A stretch of DNA of 64,000 bases from Tuberibacillus sp. Marseille-P3662 (lineage in GTDB: Bacteria; Bacillota; Bacilli; Bacillales; Sporolactobacillaceae): contig NZ_FXBS01000005.1 in assembly GCF_900178005.1 (NCBI RefSeq), forward strand, positions 372,001 to 436,000. Direction: 5' to 3'. Shown piece after piece: positions 43,577 to 52,399 of the stretch; the first letter of the stretch is position 1; each line of letters starts with the position of its first letter. The notes under the pieces are model-generated. The model made no database searches. It worked only from the letters and a program-made list of their open reading frames with translations, and was not told where the DNA came from. The position numbers were made by a program, and so were the translations under genes.

Positions 43577-45097
43577 ATGGAGAACGTACTTATGAGCCTT
43601 GAGACCATATTAAATGTACAAACACTGGTGATTCTCTTGATAGGTGTCACCGTCGGTATTATTGTAGGCAGCATTCCTGGTTTTACCATTACTATGGGTG
43701 TGGCGCTCACCTTGCCTTTCAGCTTTAGTATGGACCCTATTAATGGGATTGCATTAATGATGGGTGTACAAGTTGGGGGCTCTTCAGGCGGATTGATTAC
43801 CGCATCTCTATTGGGAATACCGGGAACACCCTCCGCAATGGCGACAACCTTTGATGGTTATCCAATGGCACGAAACGGTCAACCGGGGAAAGCACTGGCC
43901 ATTGGTCTAGGGGCATCGTTTGTCGGATCAATTATTGCAGGGATTATTTTAATTTTTATGGCACCACTACTGGCACAATGGGCAACTGAGTTTGGCCCTT
44001 GGGAGTTATTTGCCCTTATGCTTTTTGGATTAAGTGCGATCGCCAGTCTGGGTGACGGTTCTTTAATCAAAGGACTAGTTGCTGGTGGCCTTGGTTTAAT
44101 GTTTGCCCTTGTAGGGATTGATCCACTTCAGGGGACACCGAGGTTTACTTTTGGTTTTACTCAATTACAGGCTGGCTTTAACTTTTTACCGGTATTAATT
44201 GGTCTTTTTGCGTTCTCTCAATTGCTAGGGGATATCAAAAAACCACCCAAATCTTATCAAGTTGATAAAACAACTGAAGTGTCTTATTCCTTTACGAAAA
44301 CGGTCGGTGATCTATCAAGATCTTTTGTCAATCTGATTCGTTCAAGTTTGATAGGTACATTTGTAGGGATTTTACCGGCGGCAGGTGGGAGTATTGCAAA
44401 CATTTTAAGTTATGATGTAGCAAAAAAGTTTTCTAAAATCCCCCATAAATTTGGTAAGGGTATAAAAGATGGACTTATTGCATCTGAAGCTTCCAATAAC
44501 TCATCGGTAGGCGGCGCATTAGTACCTATGCTGGCGTTTGGTATTCCCGGAGATGCAGTGACAGCGATGATGCTCGGTGCCTTACTCATTCACGGCATTC
44601 AGCCAGGTCCTTTATTGATGGAAACACAACCCATTTTAGTCTACGGTATTTTTATCTCATTTTTCATAGCGACCATTTTCATGTTGGTTGTTCAGATCTT
44701 TGGCATTAAAGTGTTTTTAAAAATCAATCAAATTCCGCAACATTATTTGATTCCAACTATTTTATTATTATGTGCCCTTGGCAGTTTTGCTATTAATAAC
44801 CGAGTTTTTGATATATGGGTATTGTTGTTATTCGGAATCATTGGTTATTGGATGAAATCAAACGACTTCCCACTCCCACCATTTGTTTTAGGTGTTATCC
44901 TTGGACCAATGGTCGAGACGAATTTACGTCAAGCCATCTCGACTGATTCTAATTTGTTGTTGTTTATTACAAGGCCAATATCAGGTGTGTTAATTGGCTT
45001 AGCCGTCTTATCTATGATCTATTCGATTTATAGTAGTGTAAAAACACGTCATGTGGCAAATTCTAACCATAGTCCTCCTGAATCAAAAGTTTTATAA
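43577..45097 (+). CDS. tctA: Tripartite tricarboxylate transporter large membrane subunit (TctA family)
   Basis: This 506-residue protein has about 12 membrane segments and is the permease of the TTT system. Clear family motifs are VGIIVGSIPGFTITMGVAL near residue 25, GGSSGGLITASLLGIPGTPSA, GILPAAGGSIANILSYD and the second copy-like GGALVPMLAFGIPGDAVTAMM near residue 315. AGGAGGTGA lies upstream of the ATG. It closes the tctCBA operon. No terminator with a strong T run was found within 100 bases. Confidence 0.92.
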   Translation: MENVLMSLETILNVQTLVILLIGVTVGIIVGSIPGFTITMGVALTLPFSFSMDPINGIALMMGVQVGGSSGGLITASLLGIPGTPSAMATTFDGYPMARNGQPGKALAIGLGASFVGSIIAGIILIFMAPLLAQWATEFGPWELFALMLFGLSAIASLGDGSLIKGLVAGGLGLMFALVGIDPLQGTPRFTFGFTQLQAGFNFLPVLIGLFAFSQLLGDIKKPPKSYQVDKTTEVSYSFTKTVGDLSRSFVNLIRSSLIGTFVGILPAAGGSIANILSYDVAKKFSKIPHKFGKGIKDGLIASEASNNSSVGGALVPMLAFGIPGDAVTAMMLGALLIHGIQPGPLLMETQPILVYGIFISFFIATIFMLVVQIFGIKVFLKINQIPQHYLIPTILLLCALGSFAINNRVFDIWVLLLFGIIGYWMKSNDFPLPPFVLGVILGPMVETNLRQAISTDSNLLLFITRPISGVLIGLAVLSMIYSIYSSVKTRHVANSNHSPPESKVL

Positions 45098-45544
45098 GTG
45101 TTAACGAAACGACCGGAAGACACGCAAAATATCGAAATGAATTTCTCTCGGTGTTTTTAGTTGAATGAATTTTATAACACTGAACCTTTACGGCTGAAGG
45201 GATTTTAAGCATAAAAAAATGGAGTGCCCCCCCAAGTCAGGGTTCAAAGGCTTAGAAGAAAATCTTTAAACAATGCACCTTCATAAAACAGATCAATGCT
45301 TATTTCAAGGGATATTTTCAGCTCAATAATGTTCATTACCGTACCGGAAAGCGTATTTTTGACATCGTAATGCTTTTTAATGCTTCAAATTAGCCTGTAT
45401 TTGTCTTAGTGTATTGTTAAATCAACCAGTTGTTTAACACCTATTTTGATTCATCGTCACTTTCTGTAAAAAGTGATAATTAACACGAAAAACTCGCTAT
45501 TTCCTAGCATCCTTTTAGTAGTCAAAACTTCGAGGGAATAGCGA
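45098..45544. other. Gene-free stretch with inverted repeat
   Basis: The only clear structure is ACTCGCTATTTCC (45492-45504) against GGGAATAGCGAGT (45534-45546), an inverted repeat just before the ISL3 relic. It may be a hairpin or part of the former element's leader. No gene is supported. Confidence 0.4.
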
Positions 45545-46005
45545 GTGAAAACTAACATATAAGTTTACCACAAGAACTGCCGGAATTTGAAATTTTAGGG
45601 TGAGAGATCTTGATCTATTTGAACACCACATATATTTATGGGTTCACGCCAAGCGTTTTCGGTGTTTTAAATTGCTAGGAAATCTTTAGTGATTATATCA
45701 ACCCATTCCAAAAGGCAACTATCAGACGAATCGGTTACGGCAACATGTTTTCGATATGTGCCAAGATAGCACCATTAGTTATGTCAGTCTCAACTGAAGA
45801 TGAGTTATGAAACAATCGAGCGATTGACTATGATGTGGCTAACCAAACACTCACTGAGAGGGAACCCTCACCTGTGATTGGTATTGATGAAATGGCCATT
45901 TTAAAAGGGCATAAGTATGAAACGGTGGTGACGGATATTTTAACAGGCCAGGTTCATCAAATGGGCAGAAACCGTAAGTATCAGTCGATCATCGACCTGT
46001 TATAA
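45545..46005 (+). mobile_element. Relic of an ISL3-family transposase
   Basis: Broken frames give, in order, LPQELPEFEILG, then RDLDLFEHHIYLWVHAKRF, NYQTNRLRQHVFDMC, and finally DYDVANQTLTERE followed by PVIGIDEMAILKGHKY and VTDILTGQVHQMGRN. The last part is the catalytic DDE-region start of ISL3 transposases (GIDEFAxRKGHxYxT...VD). At least three frameshifts and a stop at 46005 show that the element is inactive; the C-terminal half is missing. Confidence 0.7.
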
Positions 46006-46149
46006 CTAATTCAGAATTTTAAATGAAAATAAAATTGATGAAGAACTTATTTTGAATGGATAATTAAGATTGTCTGCTTCAAGAATAAATCTATGAAAAC
46101 GGAGTTTTGAATAAAAAGGCTCTCCAAAACGATGCACCGTTCATTTCCC

Positions 46150-46612
46150 ACAATCTCGGCGTTAAATATAATTGTTTAGGTTTCAATATCGCATCGATAT
46201 TAATGACATCTGTAGATATCAAGGCTATGAAAATCAGGAAATAGCAAATTGCCATTTGTATAAACATATCAGATAACCGTTTGTATGTTGGCGGTCATGA
46301 AATCTTGTCTGAGAAAATAACACTTCACTGTTCCCATCAATTTTCTTAAAATATTGCGTTCCGGAATTCTTTTTACCTGCTATATGTTTTCAGCCGCTGT
46401 CTTCAAATAAAGTGCAATAATCAATGAAATCTTCGTGTTTCTTTAAGTGTCTGTAATCAACTTTGATTACAGTGTATTCTGGTTCTGTGGAACGGAATTT
46501 ATATCTGAAAGATGCATCTTCCAACTGATACCCTTCTTTAGCCATCTCTCTTAACCATTTTTCTTCTTTATCATAGTCAATGAAACAACTTATATTTTCT
46601 CATCGTACTCCC
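46150..46612 (-). pseudogene. Relic of a DUF2812-family gene
   Basis: On the minus strand, ATG at about 46607 after GGAGGG opens MRKYKLFH, then a one-base shift continues as IDYDKEEKWLREMAKEGYQL and later YTVIKVDYRHLKKHEDF, up to DSG followed by TGA where the family has Trp. The frame then resumes with KHIAGKKNSGTQYFKKID. DUF2812 membrane proteins are usually encoded next to PadR-type regulators, and a PadR gene does lie 1.4 kb to the right. The remnant has a frameshift and a nonsense mutation. The stretch from 46005 to 46150 shows nothing. Confidence 0.65.
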
Positions 46613-46871
46613 TCCAAGTTTATAAATTCAAGAGATCTTTGGTTGTGTTGATCATATGCTGCATTCTTTGTTACAACAAGTTTTCAATGGCCCCGTAAAT
46701 GTGCCTTACGCGATTTTAACCTGATTACTGCTTAGTTCCTCAACCTTTTGCATAATAAGGTATCTGTGGGCATGTTCTAATAATGATTAATAAAAATTGC
46801 TCTCTTTCTTGGATGTTTGATGATTTTAATGGAGCAAAGCTGTTTAATGTGTTTGCAGGAGGTGCAGGAAG

Positions 46872-47264
46872 ATGAAGCAGGCGTTAAGAGCGAAAATGTT
46901 AGGCTTTTATGATTTAATCTTGGCTGCGGGTGCAGTTTGGACGGGTGCCAAGATGACCAAGTGGACTGAATATCCAAATTTGTGGGCTTCAAGACTTCCT
47001 TTTGATAGTTGGGTTATGCCCGGTGTCCTTGCAATCCTTATATTTGGATTGGGGAATTTGATCGCTGCGATCCTTTGTTTGCAAAAGGAACATAACAGAT
47101 CATGGATAGCCTCCGCTTTTATGGGAGGGCTATTCTTTTTGAGTCTGATTTTTCAAGTGATTATTTTAGGGGAATGGTATCTTGCGACAGTAGAGTTTTT
47201 GATTTTAGGCTTTATTCAGTTATGCCTGAGTGGCTATGTCTTTGTTGGCTATAGACAAACCTAA
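46872..47264 (+). CDS. Small four-helix membrane protein of unknown function
   Basis: This is a 130-residue protein with four hydrophobic segments at about residues 8-26, 46-66, 76-98 and 102-124 and short charged loops. I do not recognise a specific family. The ribosome site AGGAGG is good but slightly distant (nine bases), and the frame is clean, so it is likely a real gene. It stands alone between the DUF2812 relic and a 47-residue membrane peptide gene. Nothing in the context indicates a role. Confidence 0.65.
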   Translation: MKQALRAKMLGFYDLILAAGAVWTGAKMTKWTEYPNLWASRLPFDSWVMPGVLAILIFGLGNLIAAILCLQKEHNRSWIASAFMGGLFFLSLIFQVIILGEWYLATVEFLILGFIQLCLSGYVFVGYRQT

Positions 47265-47377
47265 ATATAATCTTCGTTTAAATAAAATAGGCTCACTTCC
47301 TGAATAGGTTTCAGCGCCCGTATTGTACATAAGGTCCATTTGTTGATTAGTCGAGTTCGCCAAAAGAGGGGTTTCTT

Positions 47378-47521
47378 ATGAATACATTAAAGTTAGCTTT
47401 AAGTATATTGATCATTGTCATTTGCGTTTCAATCATTGCTCAATTAATTAGAACGATAAGTTCGAATATAGATCCTGTGGGCAAGATTGTGAGTCTTTAT
47501 AGAAAGTTATTCAAATCGTAA
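47378..47521 (+). CDS. 47-residue single-pass membrane peptide
   Basis: ATG at 47378, preceded by GAGGGG, opens a 47-codon frame ending in TAA at 47521. One long hydrophobic segment (LALSILIIVICVSIIAQLI, residues 5-23) is followed by a polar, basic tail ending in RKLFKS. The combination of ribosome site, start and clean helix supports a real small membrane protein. No family is recognised. A regulatory peptide of a membrane complex is possible but cannot be shown from the sequence. Confidence 0.5.
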   Translation: MNTLKLALSILIIVICVSIIAQLIRTISSNIDPVGKIVSLYRKLFKS

Positions 47522-47639
47522 CGTTAAGCAGGAAATTGTTGAATGTCTTTTGGCTTTTATAATAAAGCCATGAGGTGGGATACTCAGGAAGCCGAACCAT
47601 AAGATATGAAAGCAAGCTCTAGGCGTCGTCAAAATACGT

Positions 47640-47830
47640 AGACTCCCGCGGAAAGCGAAGGATTTTGACGAAGCAATGACAGGAATGACTACTTTAAAGA
47701 ATACTTGGCTTATCGCCAAGCCTTAATGGCGAAAGTCTTAGTTGCACTTGGACTCGCAGGATGCGAGTTAGTTCGGCGTTGTTATAGGACGTAACGTTCT
47801 TAGCCGAACATCCTTGTTTGAAGAAAGTTT
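47640..47830. repeat. Cluster of hairpins with a repeat-family motif
   Basis: A string of inverted repeats fills this stretch: CTTGGC/GCCAAG near 47706, GACTCGC/GCGAGTT near 47750 and GTTCGGC/GCCGAAC at about 47770-47807. The segment at about 47640-47665 (GACTCCCGCGGAAAGCGAAG) resembles part of the large repeat at 62785. It looks like a decayed intergenic repeat element with no coding sequence. Confidence 0.5.
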
Positions 47831-47855
47831 TTATACTTTCTTTAAGTGTCAACAA

Positions 47856-47892
47856 ATCATCCGAACGGATTAATAAAACAAGTTCGGATGAT
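47856..47892. terminator. Hairpin downstream of the PadR gene
   Basis: ATCATCCGAAC pairs perfectly with GTTCGGATGAT over a 15-base loop. It lies 60 bases past the stop codon of the leftward PadR gene and could end its transcript, although no T run is present. Confidence 0.5.
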
Positions 47893-47954
47893 TCTGTGAC
47901 TCATATACTATTGACCCAGCCTCTGGGCTAAGATCTCACTTCTATTTCAGGACA

Positions 47955-48623
47955 TTATTGTTCATCAGTGTTTTTCTTGTCGTCATCCGCAATTTCCGAA
48001 AGCTCTGCCCTTGTTTTTTCGAGTAGCTTTTGTAGTTGTTCCTTTTTTTCGGGAGTTTCCATAGCATGACGACCGACCTTAATAAAGTCATGGAATAAAT
48101 TCTTAATGTCAGATCTTAAAGTCTGCATTTCATCTAGATCCACATTTTCAAACATATTCATTCTTGAGATAAAGGGGTCTTCGTTTTGGTGATTGTCTAA
48201 ATAAGTTTGCCCCTCATCTGTAAGATGATAAACTTTTTTCCGTCCTTCCTTGGTTATATCGACAAGATCTTGATCTTCGAGCATTTGCAGAGTCGGATAA
48301 ACAGAGCCGGGACTGGGCGAATAAAAGCCCTTGAACCTTTCTTCAAGTACCTTGATTAATTCGTAGCCATGTCTTGGTTGCTCTTGTAACAACTTTAACA
48401 AGACGATCTTAATATCACCGCGTTTGAAAAAACGTTCGCCACCATGATCTCCGCCGGGTCCTTTGCCTGCGAAGAAACGAGGTCCACCTTGTCTTCCTCC
48501 GAAGTTACCGTTTTCCATCCAGAATTCTTTATCGAATTTGCCACCTTTAAAGAAGCCATTATGATGAAAATGATCTTTCCCTTTAAAAAAAGGATGTTGA
48601 GGCCTATCAGGTCTTTTGAACAT
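47955..48623 (-). CDS. PadR-family transcriptional regulator with Gly/Phe/His-rich N-terminus
   Basis: This is a 222-residue regulator. Residues 1-68 are low in complexity and rich in Gly, Phe, His and Lys (HFHHNGFFKGGKF and similar). The PadR winged-helix domain follows at about 70-150 (RHGYELIKVLEERFKGFYSPSPGSVYPTLQMLE), then a charged helical tail. The His/Gly-rich extension recalls YqjI-type PadR proteins that sense metals, but it has no cysteine. GGAGG precedes the ATG. Two copies of a palindromic site overlap its promoter region, so it is probably autoregulated. A DUF2812 relic nearby suggests that a former target is lost. Confidence 0.86.
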   Translation of the reverse strand: MFKRPDRPQHPFFKGKDHFHHNGFFKGGKFDKEFWMENGNFGGRQGGPRFFAGKGPGGDHGGERFFKRGDIKIVLLKLLQEQPRHGYELIKVLEERFKGFYSPSPGSVYPTLQMLEDQDLVDITKEGRKKVYHLTDEGQTYLDNHQNEDPFISRMNMFENVDLDEMQTLRSDIKNLFHDFIKVGRHAMETPEKKEQLQKLLEKTRAELSEIADDDKKNTDEQ

Positions 48624-48652
48624 TGTTATCCTCCTGTAGTTTTTATTAAAAA

Positions 48653-48692
48653 TTAACGATATATCGTTAATTAAATAGTATCCGATATATCG
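48653..48692. promoter_or_regulatory. Twin PadR operators sharing CGATATATCG
   Basis: TTAACGATATATCGTTAA at 48653-48670 is a perfect 18-base palindrome. A second CGATATATCG core lies at 48683-48692, 26 bases away centre to centre. They sit 30-70 bases upstream of the PadR start codon. Confidence 0.7.
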
Positions 48693-48809
48693 CTAACTGT
48701 CAAGACGGAGCATGTGATTTTTTACTGTGGTTTTTTATCTCTGCACCGGACTGTGAAGACTAGCTTACTTTTATCGCAGAGGATATTGATCAAAAAAGAC
48801 AAAATGCTA

Positions 48810-49051
48810 TGCGTTAAGGCAGACATGACGAAGCAAGAAGATGTGGACGCCCTAGCAGAATGCACGAAAACGGCGTTTGGAAGCGTGGACATATATGTCA
48901 ACAATGCTGGGCAAATGGGGATGAGCTAAGTCCGGAGAGTCCTTTTGAAAGTGATCGGAAAAAAACCCAAGCGACTGATATTGCACAGGCAGTCATTTAT
49001 ACCGTGACTCAGCCGAATGATGTGAATAGAGTTAATGATCCATTTCAATGA
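48810..49051 (+). pseudogene. Relic of a short-chain dehydrogenase gene
   Basis: The frame at 48810 reads VKADMTKQEDVDALAECTK and GSVDIYVNNAGQMG, the middle of an SDR, and stops. Another frame then gives DIAQAVIYTVTQPNDVN up to a TGA at 49051, the C-terminal part of YdfG-type SDRs. The N-terminal cofactor motif and the catalytic Tyr-Lys segment are missing. It is a deleted, frameshifted remnant. Confidence 0.7.
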
Positions 49052-49081
49052 TCTCAAGCCACGTAGAAAGGCAATATGATT

Positions 49082-49114
49082 GCCCACCTTGATTTTCGGG
49101 GTGGGCTTGTTTTA
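49082..49114 (+). terminator. Terminator after the SDR relic
   Basis: GCCCACC pairs with GGTGGGC and is followed by TTGTTTTA. The 49115-49357 stretch contains a second inverted repeat, CTTATTATT/AATAATAAG at 49308-49331, just before the deacetylase ribosome site, which may be an operator or a leader hairpin. Confidence 0.75.
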
Positions 49115-49357
49115 CATAACTTCCCTTTTCTTGAATATAATAAAGATAAATAAAAAAGGGTACGGATTCTTTTCAACTTTGGATTTGAACACCTGAAAAT
49201 CAACACACCTATTCCCAAATAGAGAACCTAAAATATCCCCTTTCGAATGGACTACATTAAATAAGTATGTCGATTTTTGAAACATTTGTAATGATATTGT
49301 CATATATCTTATTATTTTGTAGAATAATAAGAGATAGATAGTATTGGGGGAGAAGCA

Positions 49358-50272
49358 ATGAGGAAGCGCAGACGTTTAAATCGTAGAGGGAAGAAGGCTG
49401 TACTCATCCTGTTGACATTTATAACGAGTTTTCTTGTCGGGTGGGGCACAATTACCAAAGCAGACACCACGGAACAAGAAACCAAGATTTCCTCTATCCC
49501 GGCGAAACCATTATCACTGTCTTCTGGAACCAAAAAAGCCTTTGCCAGCTCGAAGCTGCATCAATCGATTCAATATAAACAGGAAATTAAGCGAGAACAA
49601 AGGCAACATCAAAAAGCACAGAACCTATTAGAAGCGGACCGAGACAATAAGGACATTTATTTAACCTTCGATGATGGACCGTCATCCAATACGAACCAAT
49701 TGCTTGACGTCCTTGACCAATACAATGCTCAGGCGACTTTTTTCATGTTGGGCCCCAATATCCAAAGCCATCCATCGGTTGTGAAGCGAATAGTGAAAGA
49801 AGATTTCGGCGTTGGATTACATGGCATCACTCATGATGTTCACAAGATCTACAATTCAAAGAAAGCACCGTTACAAGAAATGACCAAGGACCAGCAAATA
49901 TTACATAATATAACAGGTTCTCATTCTAGACTTGTCCGTTTGCCCTATGGCAGCATTCCTTATTTGACAGTGGGCATGCGTTCTTTGTTAGATCAAAATG
50001 GGTTTAAAATATGGGATTGGAATGTAGATAGTAAGGATTGGGAGTTAAAAGATCAGCGATTCGTGCATAAGACGATTCATGATATTCAGAACCTCAAAAA
50101 GAAAGGCGAAGTACCGGTTGTCCTTATGCATGATAGCGCTGCGACGATTCGCTACTTGCCACAACTTTTAAACTATCTTGAGCAACACGGCTATCAAACC
50201 AAAAAAATAACGAATAAAATGCCCCCTTTGACCTTCCAATGTGAAGGGCGCTGCCATTCAATCAGTTCATAG
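49358..50272 (+). CDS. Polysaccharide deacetylase (NodB domain, membrane-anchored)
   Basis: This is a 304-residue cell-surface enzyme. A signal anchor spans about residues 12-32 and a basic, Gln-rich linker runs to about 98. The NodB domain starts with YLTFDDGPS (Asp105/Asp106), continues with the metal histidines H155 and H159 (HGITH), RLPYGS, WNVDSKDW and VVLMHDS. It would remove N-acetyl groups from peptidoglycan or another surface polysaccharide. GGGGGAG precedes the ATG. A YkyA-like lipoprotein gene follows by 36 bases, so both may act on the cell wall. Confidence 0.88.
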   Translation: MRKRRRLNRRGKKAVLILLTFITSFLVGWGTITKADTTEQETKISSIPAKPLSLSSGTKKAFASSKLHQSIQYKQEIKREQRQHQKAQNLLEADRDNKDIYLTFDDGPSSNTNQLLDVLDQYNAQATFFMLGPNIQSHPSVVKRIVKEDFGVGLHGITHDVHKIYNSKKAPLQEMTKDQQILHNITGSHSRLVRLPYGSIPYLTVGMRSLLDQNGFKIWDWNVDSKDWELKDQRFVHKTIHDIQNLKKKGEVPVVLMHDSAATIRYLPQLLNYLEQHGYQTKKITNKMPPLTFQCEGRCHSISS

Positions 50273-50308
50273 CTTCATATTTTAGCAAAGGAAGAAGCGA
50301 TCGTAAGT

Positions 50309-50989
50309 ATGACCATCATCAAAAGATTTGTGCCGTTCGGACTTTCTGTGATATTCGTATTGCTCGTGGGCGGTTGTCATCATGACCAAAAACAGGTGGA
50401 AAGTATTCATCATGATTTGAAACAATCGGCGCAAATTGAGAAAACATTTGCCGAGAATCAAGAAACATTAGGTAAAGTCAACCGCAAGGAACATAATCTC
50501 TATAAAACAATCATTTCTTTGAATGTTAATCAGACGGATAAGATTCAATCCGCAATAAAAAAAGCACAAAAATATAATAAGAAACAGCAGCAGGCCTTAA
50601 AAACAGCCAAAAAGCATTTCAAGCAGGCTTTTACCGAAGTCTCTTCAATGGAACCCGTTGTCGAAAAAATCAATGATACCAAGCAAAAAAAGGCAGCCTC
50701 GAAAGTTGTAGAACTCATGGAGAAACGCCATCATCTATACCAGTCTTATAATAAAAAGTACAGTCACGCGTTGGCGCTTAATCACGACTTCTATAAGCAG
50801 CTCGCAAAACAGGAATATAAAGTGTCCGAACTCGATCAGCAAATTGAAGAGATCAATCATGTCTACGACGATATGAAGAGCCTAAAACAACAATTTAACC
50901 GCTATACGAAACAGTACAACAAGGCGAAAATTGAATACTATCAGAAGGCGGGTTTGGAAGTGAAATCACAGGACAACAGTAACCCATAA
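50309..50989 (+). CDS. YkyA-like lipoprotein
   Basis: This 226-residue secreted lipoprotein has C23 as the lipidation site after LLVGG. The mature part is almost wholly helical and rich in Lys, Gln and Glu, with heptad-like stretches over about residues 45-210, matching the YkyA (putative cell-wall-binding lipoprotein) family of Bacillus. The function of the family is not established. It is on the same strand and close behind the polysaccharide deacetylase, so a wall-related role is reasonable inference. Confidence 0.78.
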   Translation: MTIIKRFVPFGLSVIFVLLVGGCHHDQKQVESIHHDLKQSAQIEKTFAENQETLGKVNRKEHNLYKTIISLNVNQTDKIQSAIKKAQKYNKKQQQALKTAKKHFKQAFTEVSSMEPVVEKINDTKQKKAASKVVELMEKRHHLYQSYNKKYSHALALNHDFYKQLAKQEYKVSELDQQIEEINHVYDDMKSLKQQFNRYTKQYNKAKIEYYQKAGLEVKSQDNSNP

Positions 50990-51086
50990 ATGACTCTTGG
51001 CTATAATGGATTAAATGTGATCCATTGCTGTTGTTTCCGCCTGCTTATCAACCTGTGATCAATATTGAAAAAGGCGAATGCTAAGT

Positions 51087-51121
51087 TTATACTCAACATT
51101 GCAATGATATGTTGAATATAA
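51087..51121. promoter_or_regulatory. Candidate operator before the HTH-PfkB gene
   Basis: TTATACTCAACAT (51087-51099) is the inverse of ATGTTGAATATAA (51109-51121) with one mismatch and a 9-base spacer. It ends just before the ribosome site of the regulator-like gene, a natural place for autoregulation. Confidence 0.55.
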
Positions 51122-51134
51122 GGTAGGGGAATAT

Positions 51135-52229
51135 ATGGTCAAAGATCAGCATATTTTGGCTTTAATTAGAGAAAACCCATTTATTTCGCAACAAGAATTA
51201 TCAGAAAAATTAGGGCTCTCGAGATCAGCGGTCGCTGGATATATATCCACCTTAACGAAAAAAGGGGAAATCGTTGGCCGTGCTTATATCGTTAAGGAAG
51301 AGGCAAAAATCACTTGTATCGGTGGAGCAAATATCGATCGCAAGTCACAAACCTTAAAACCTGTTCAGTACGGCACGTCCAACCCTGCAACGGTTAGGCA
51401 GTCCTCTGGAGGTATATCTAGAAATGTAGCGGAGAACCTTGGGCGGCTTGGATGTCACGTTTCGTTGATGACCTTAATCGGGGATGACCGGGACGGTAAA
51501 TGGCTCTTGGATGAAACCAAACGTCACGGCGTCGATGTTAGCCAATGCTTAGCAATGAATCAGGAAAAGACAGGGACTTATACATCAATTCTTAATGATA
51601 CCGGAGAAATGGTTCTAGCCGTCGCTGATATGAAAGTATACGATCAGTTCAGCATTGGATTCATTGAAGCCCGCTGGTCGCATTTAGCATCATCCAATAT
51701 CATATTTGCTGACGCTAATCTTCCAGAAGCATCGTTAACTTATCTCATTAATCGATGTGCTAATGAGCAATTGTCTCTATGGGTTCATACCGTTTCTGCA
51801 CCAAAAGCGCTGAAACTGCCTTCTCATTTACAGGGCATCGATGTGCTGGTTGCCACTCGTGATGAAGTAGCGGCATTAACGGAAATGGAGACGTTAACGA
51901 TTGAAGACTGTAAGAAAGCTGCGGAACAGTTAATACAAAGAGGGGTTAAGGAAGTGATGATTACCCTAAATGAACAGGGCGTCTTATGGGTCAATGCTAA
52001 TGGAGAACAAGCACACTTTCACCCACTACCTACTAATCCTATAGATAGAACAGGTGTAGAGGAATCCTTCATCGGCGGTGTTCTATTCGGTATCAGTCAT
52101 GATGAATCCTTTGAACATGCTGTGCGTTTGGGTATGGCAGCATCTGCTGTGACATGGCAAACTTCAGAAACAAATGCTGACTTTTCAGCAGATCAACTTT
52201 ATTCACTTGCCGATAATCACTATGAATGA
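51135..52229 (+). CDS. HTH-PfkB fusion with a degenerate kinase site
   Basis: This is a 364-residue protein. Residues 1-55 form a winged helix-turn-helix (ISQQELSEKLGLSRSAVAGYIS), and the rest is a PfkB sugar-kinase fold of the pseudouridine kinase type, with GGANIDRKSQ, GTSNPATV and [15 protein letters not shown]. The catalytic GAGD motif reads G307-V-E-E310, so the anion-hole sequence is lost and the base Asp is Glu. The next gene is an intact paralogue. This looks like a kinase turned into a ligand-sensing regulator of the psu genes; weak kinase activity cannot be excluded. A 13-bp inverted repeat precedes it and a terminator follows. Confidence 0.82.
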   Translation: MVKDQHILALIRENPFISQQELSEKLGLSRSAVAGYISTLTKKGEIVGRAYIVKEEAKITCIGGANIDRKSQTLKPVQYGTSNPATVRQSSGGISRNVAENLGRLGCHVSLMTLIGDDRDGKWLLDETKRHGVDVSQCLAMNQEKTGTYTSILNDTGEMVLAVADMKVYDQFSIGFIEARWSHLASSNIIFADANLPEASLTYLINRCANEQLSLWVHTVSAPKALKLPSHLQGIDVLVATRDEVAALTEMETLTIEDCKKAAEQLIQRGVKEVMITLNEQGVLWVNANGEQAHFHPLPTNPIDRTGVEESFIGGVLFGISHDESFEHAVRLGMAASAVTWQTSETNADFSADQLYSLADNHYE

Positions 52230-52278
52230 TGATAGATTAAACGGGACAATATGCAAAAAGAATAGATTTTTTCAGTAA

Positions 52279-52321
52279 AAGCCGATACTTCCTTACATTA
52301 GGGAGGTATCGGCTTTTTTTG
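52279..52321 (+). terminator. Strong terminator between the HTH-PfkB gene and psuK
   Basis: AAGCCGATACTTCC pairs with GGGAGGTATCGGCTT and is followed by seven T. It separates the regulator transcript from psuKG. Confidence 0.92.
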
Positions 52322-52345
52322 TATTAAGAAAAGAGCATTTTCTAT

Positions 52346-52374
52346 TTGCTAAACAATTGTCCTTGTGATAAACT
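52346..52374 (+). promoter_or_regulatory. Sigma-A promoter of psuKG
   Basis: TTGCTA at 52346-52351 and TAAACT at 52369-52374 are separated by 17 bases. TAAACAA and TTGTTTA flank the -10 region as a 7-bp inverted repeat and may be an operator. Confidence 0.5.
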
Positions 52375-52399
52375 TTTGTTTAATAAGGGGGTGTTGCAT

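Noticed and set aside
45098-46871. Intact transposon
   Set aside because: The ISL3-like frames are broken in several places, the C-terminal half is missing and no matching terminal repeats were found.
47640-47892. CRISPR array
   Set aside because: The repeats are different hairpins with unequal spacing, not identical direct repeats with unique spacers.
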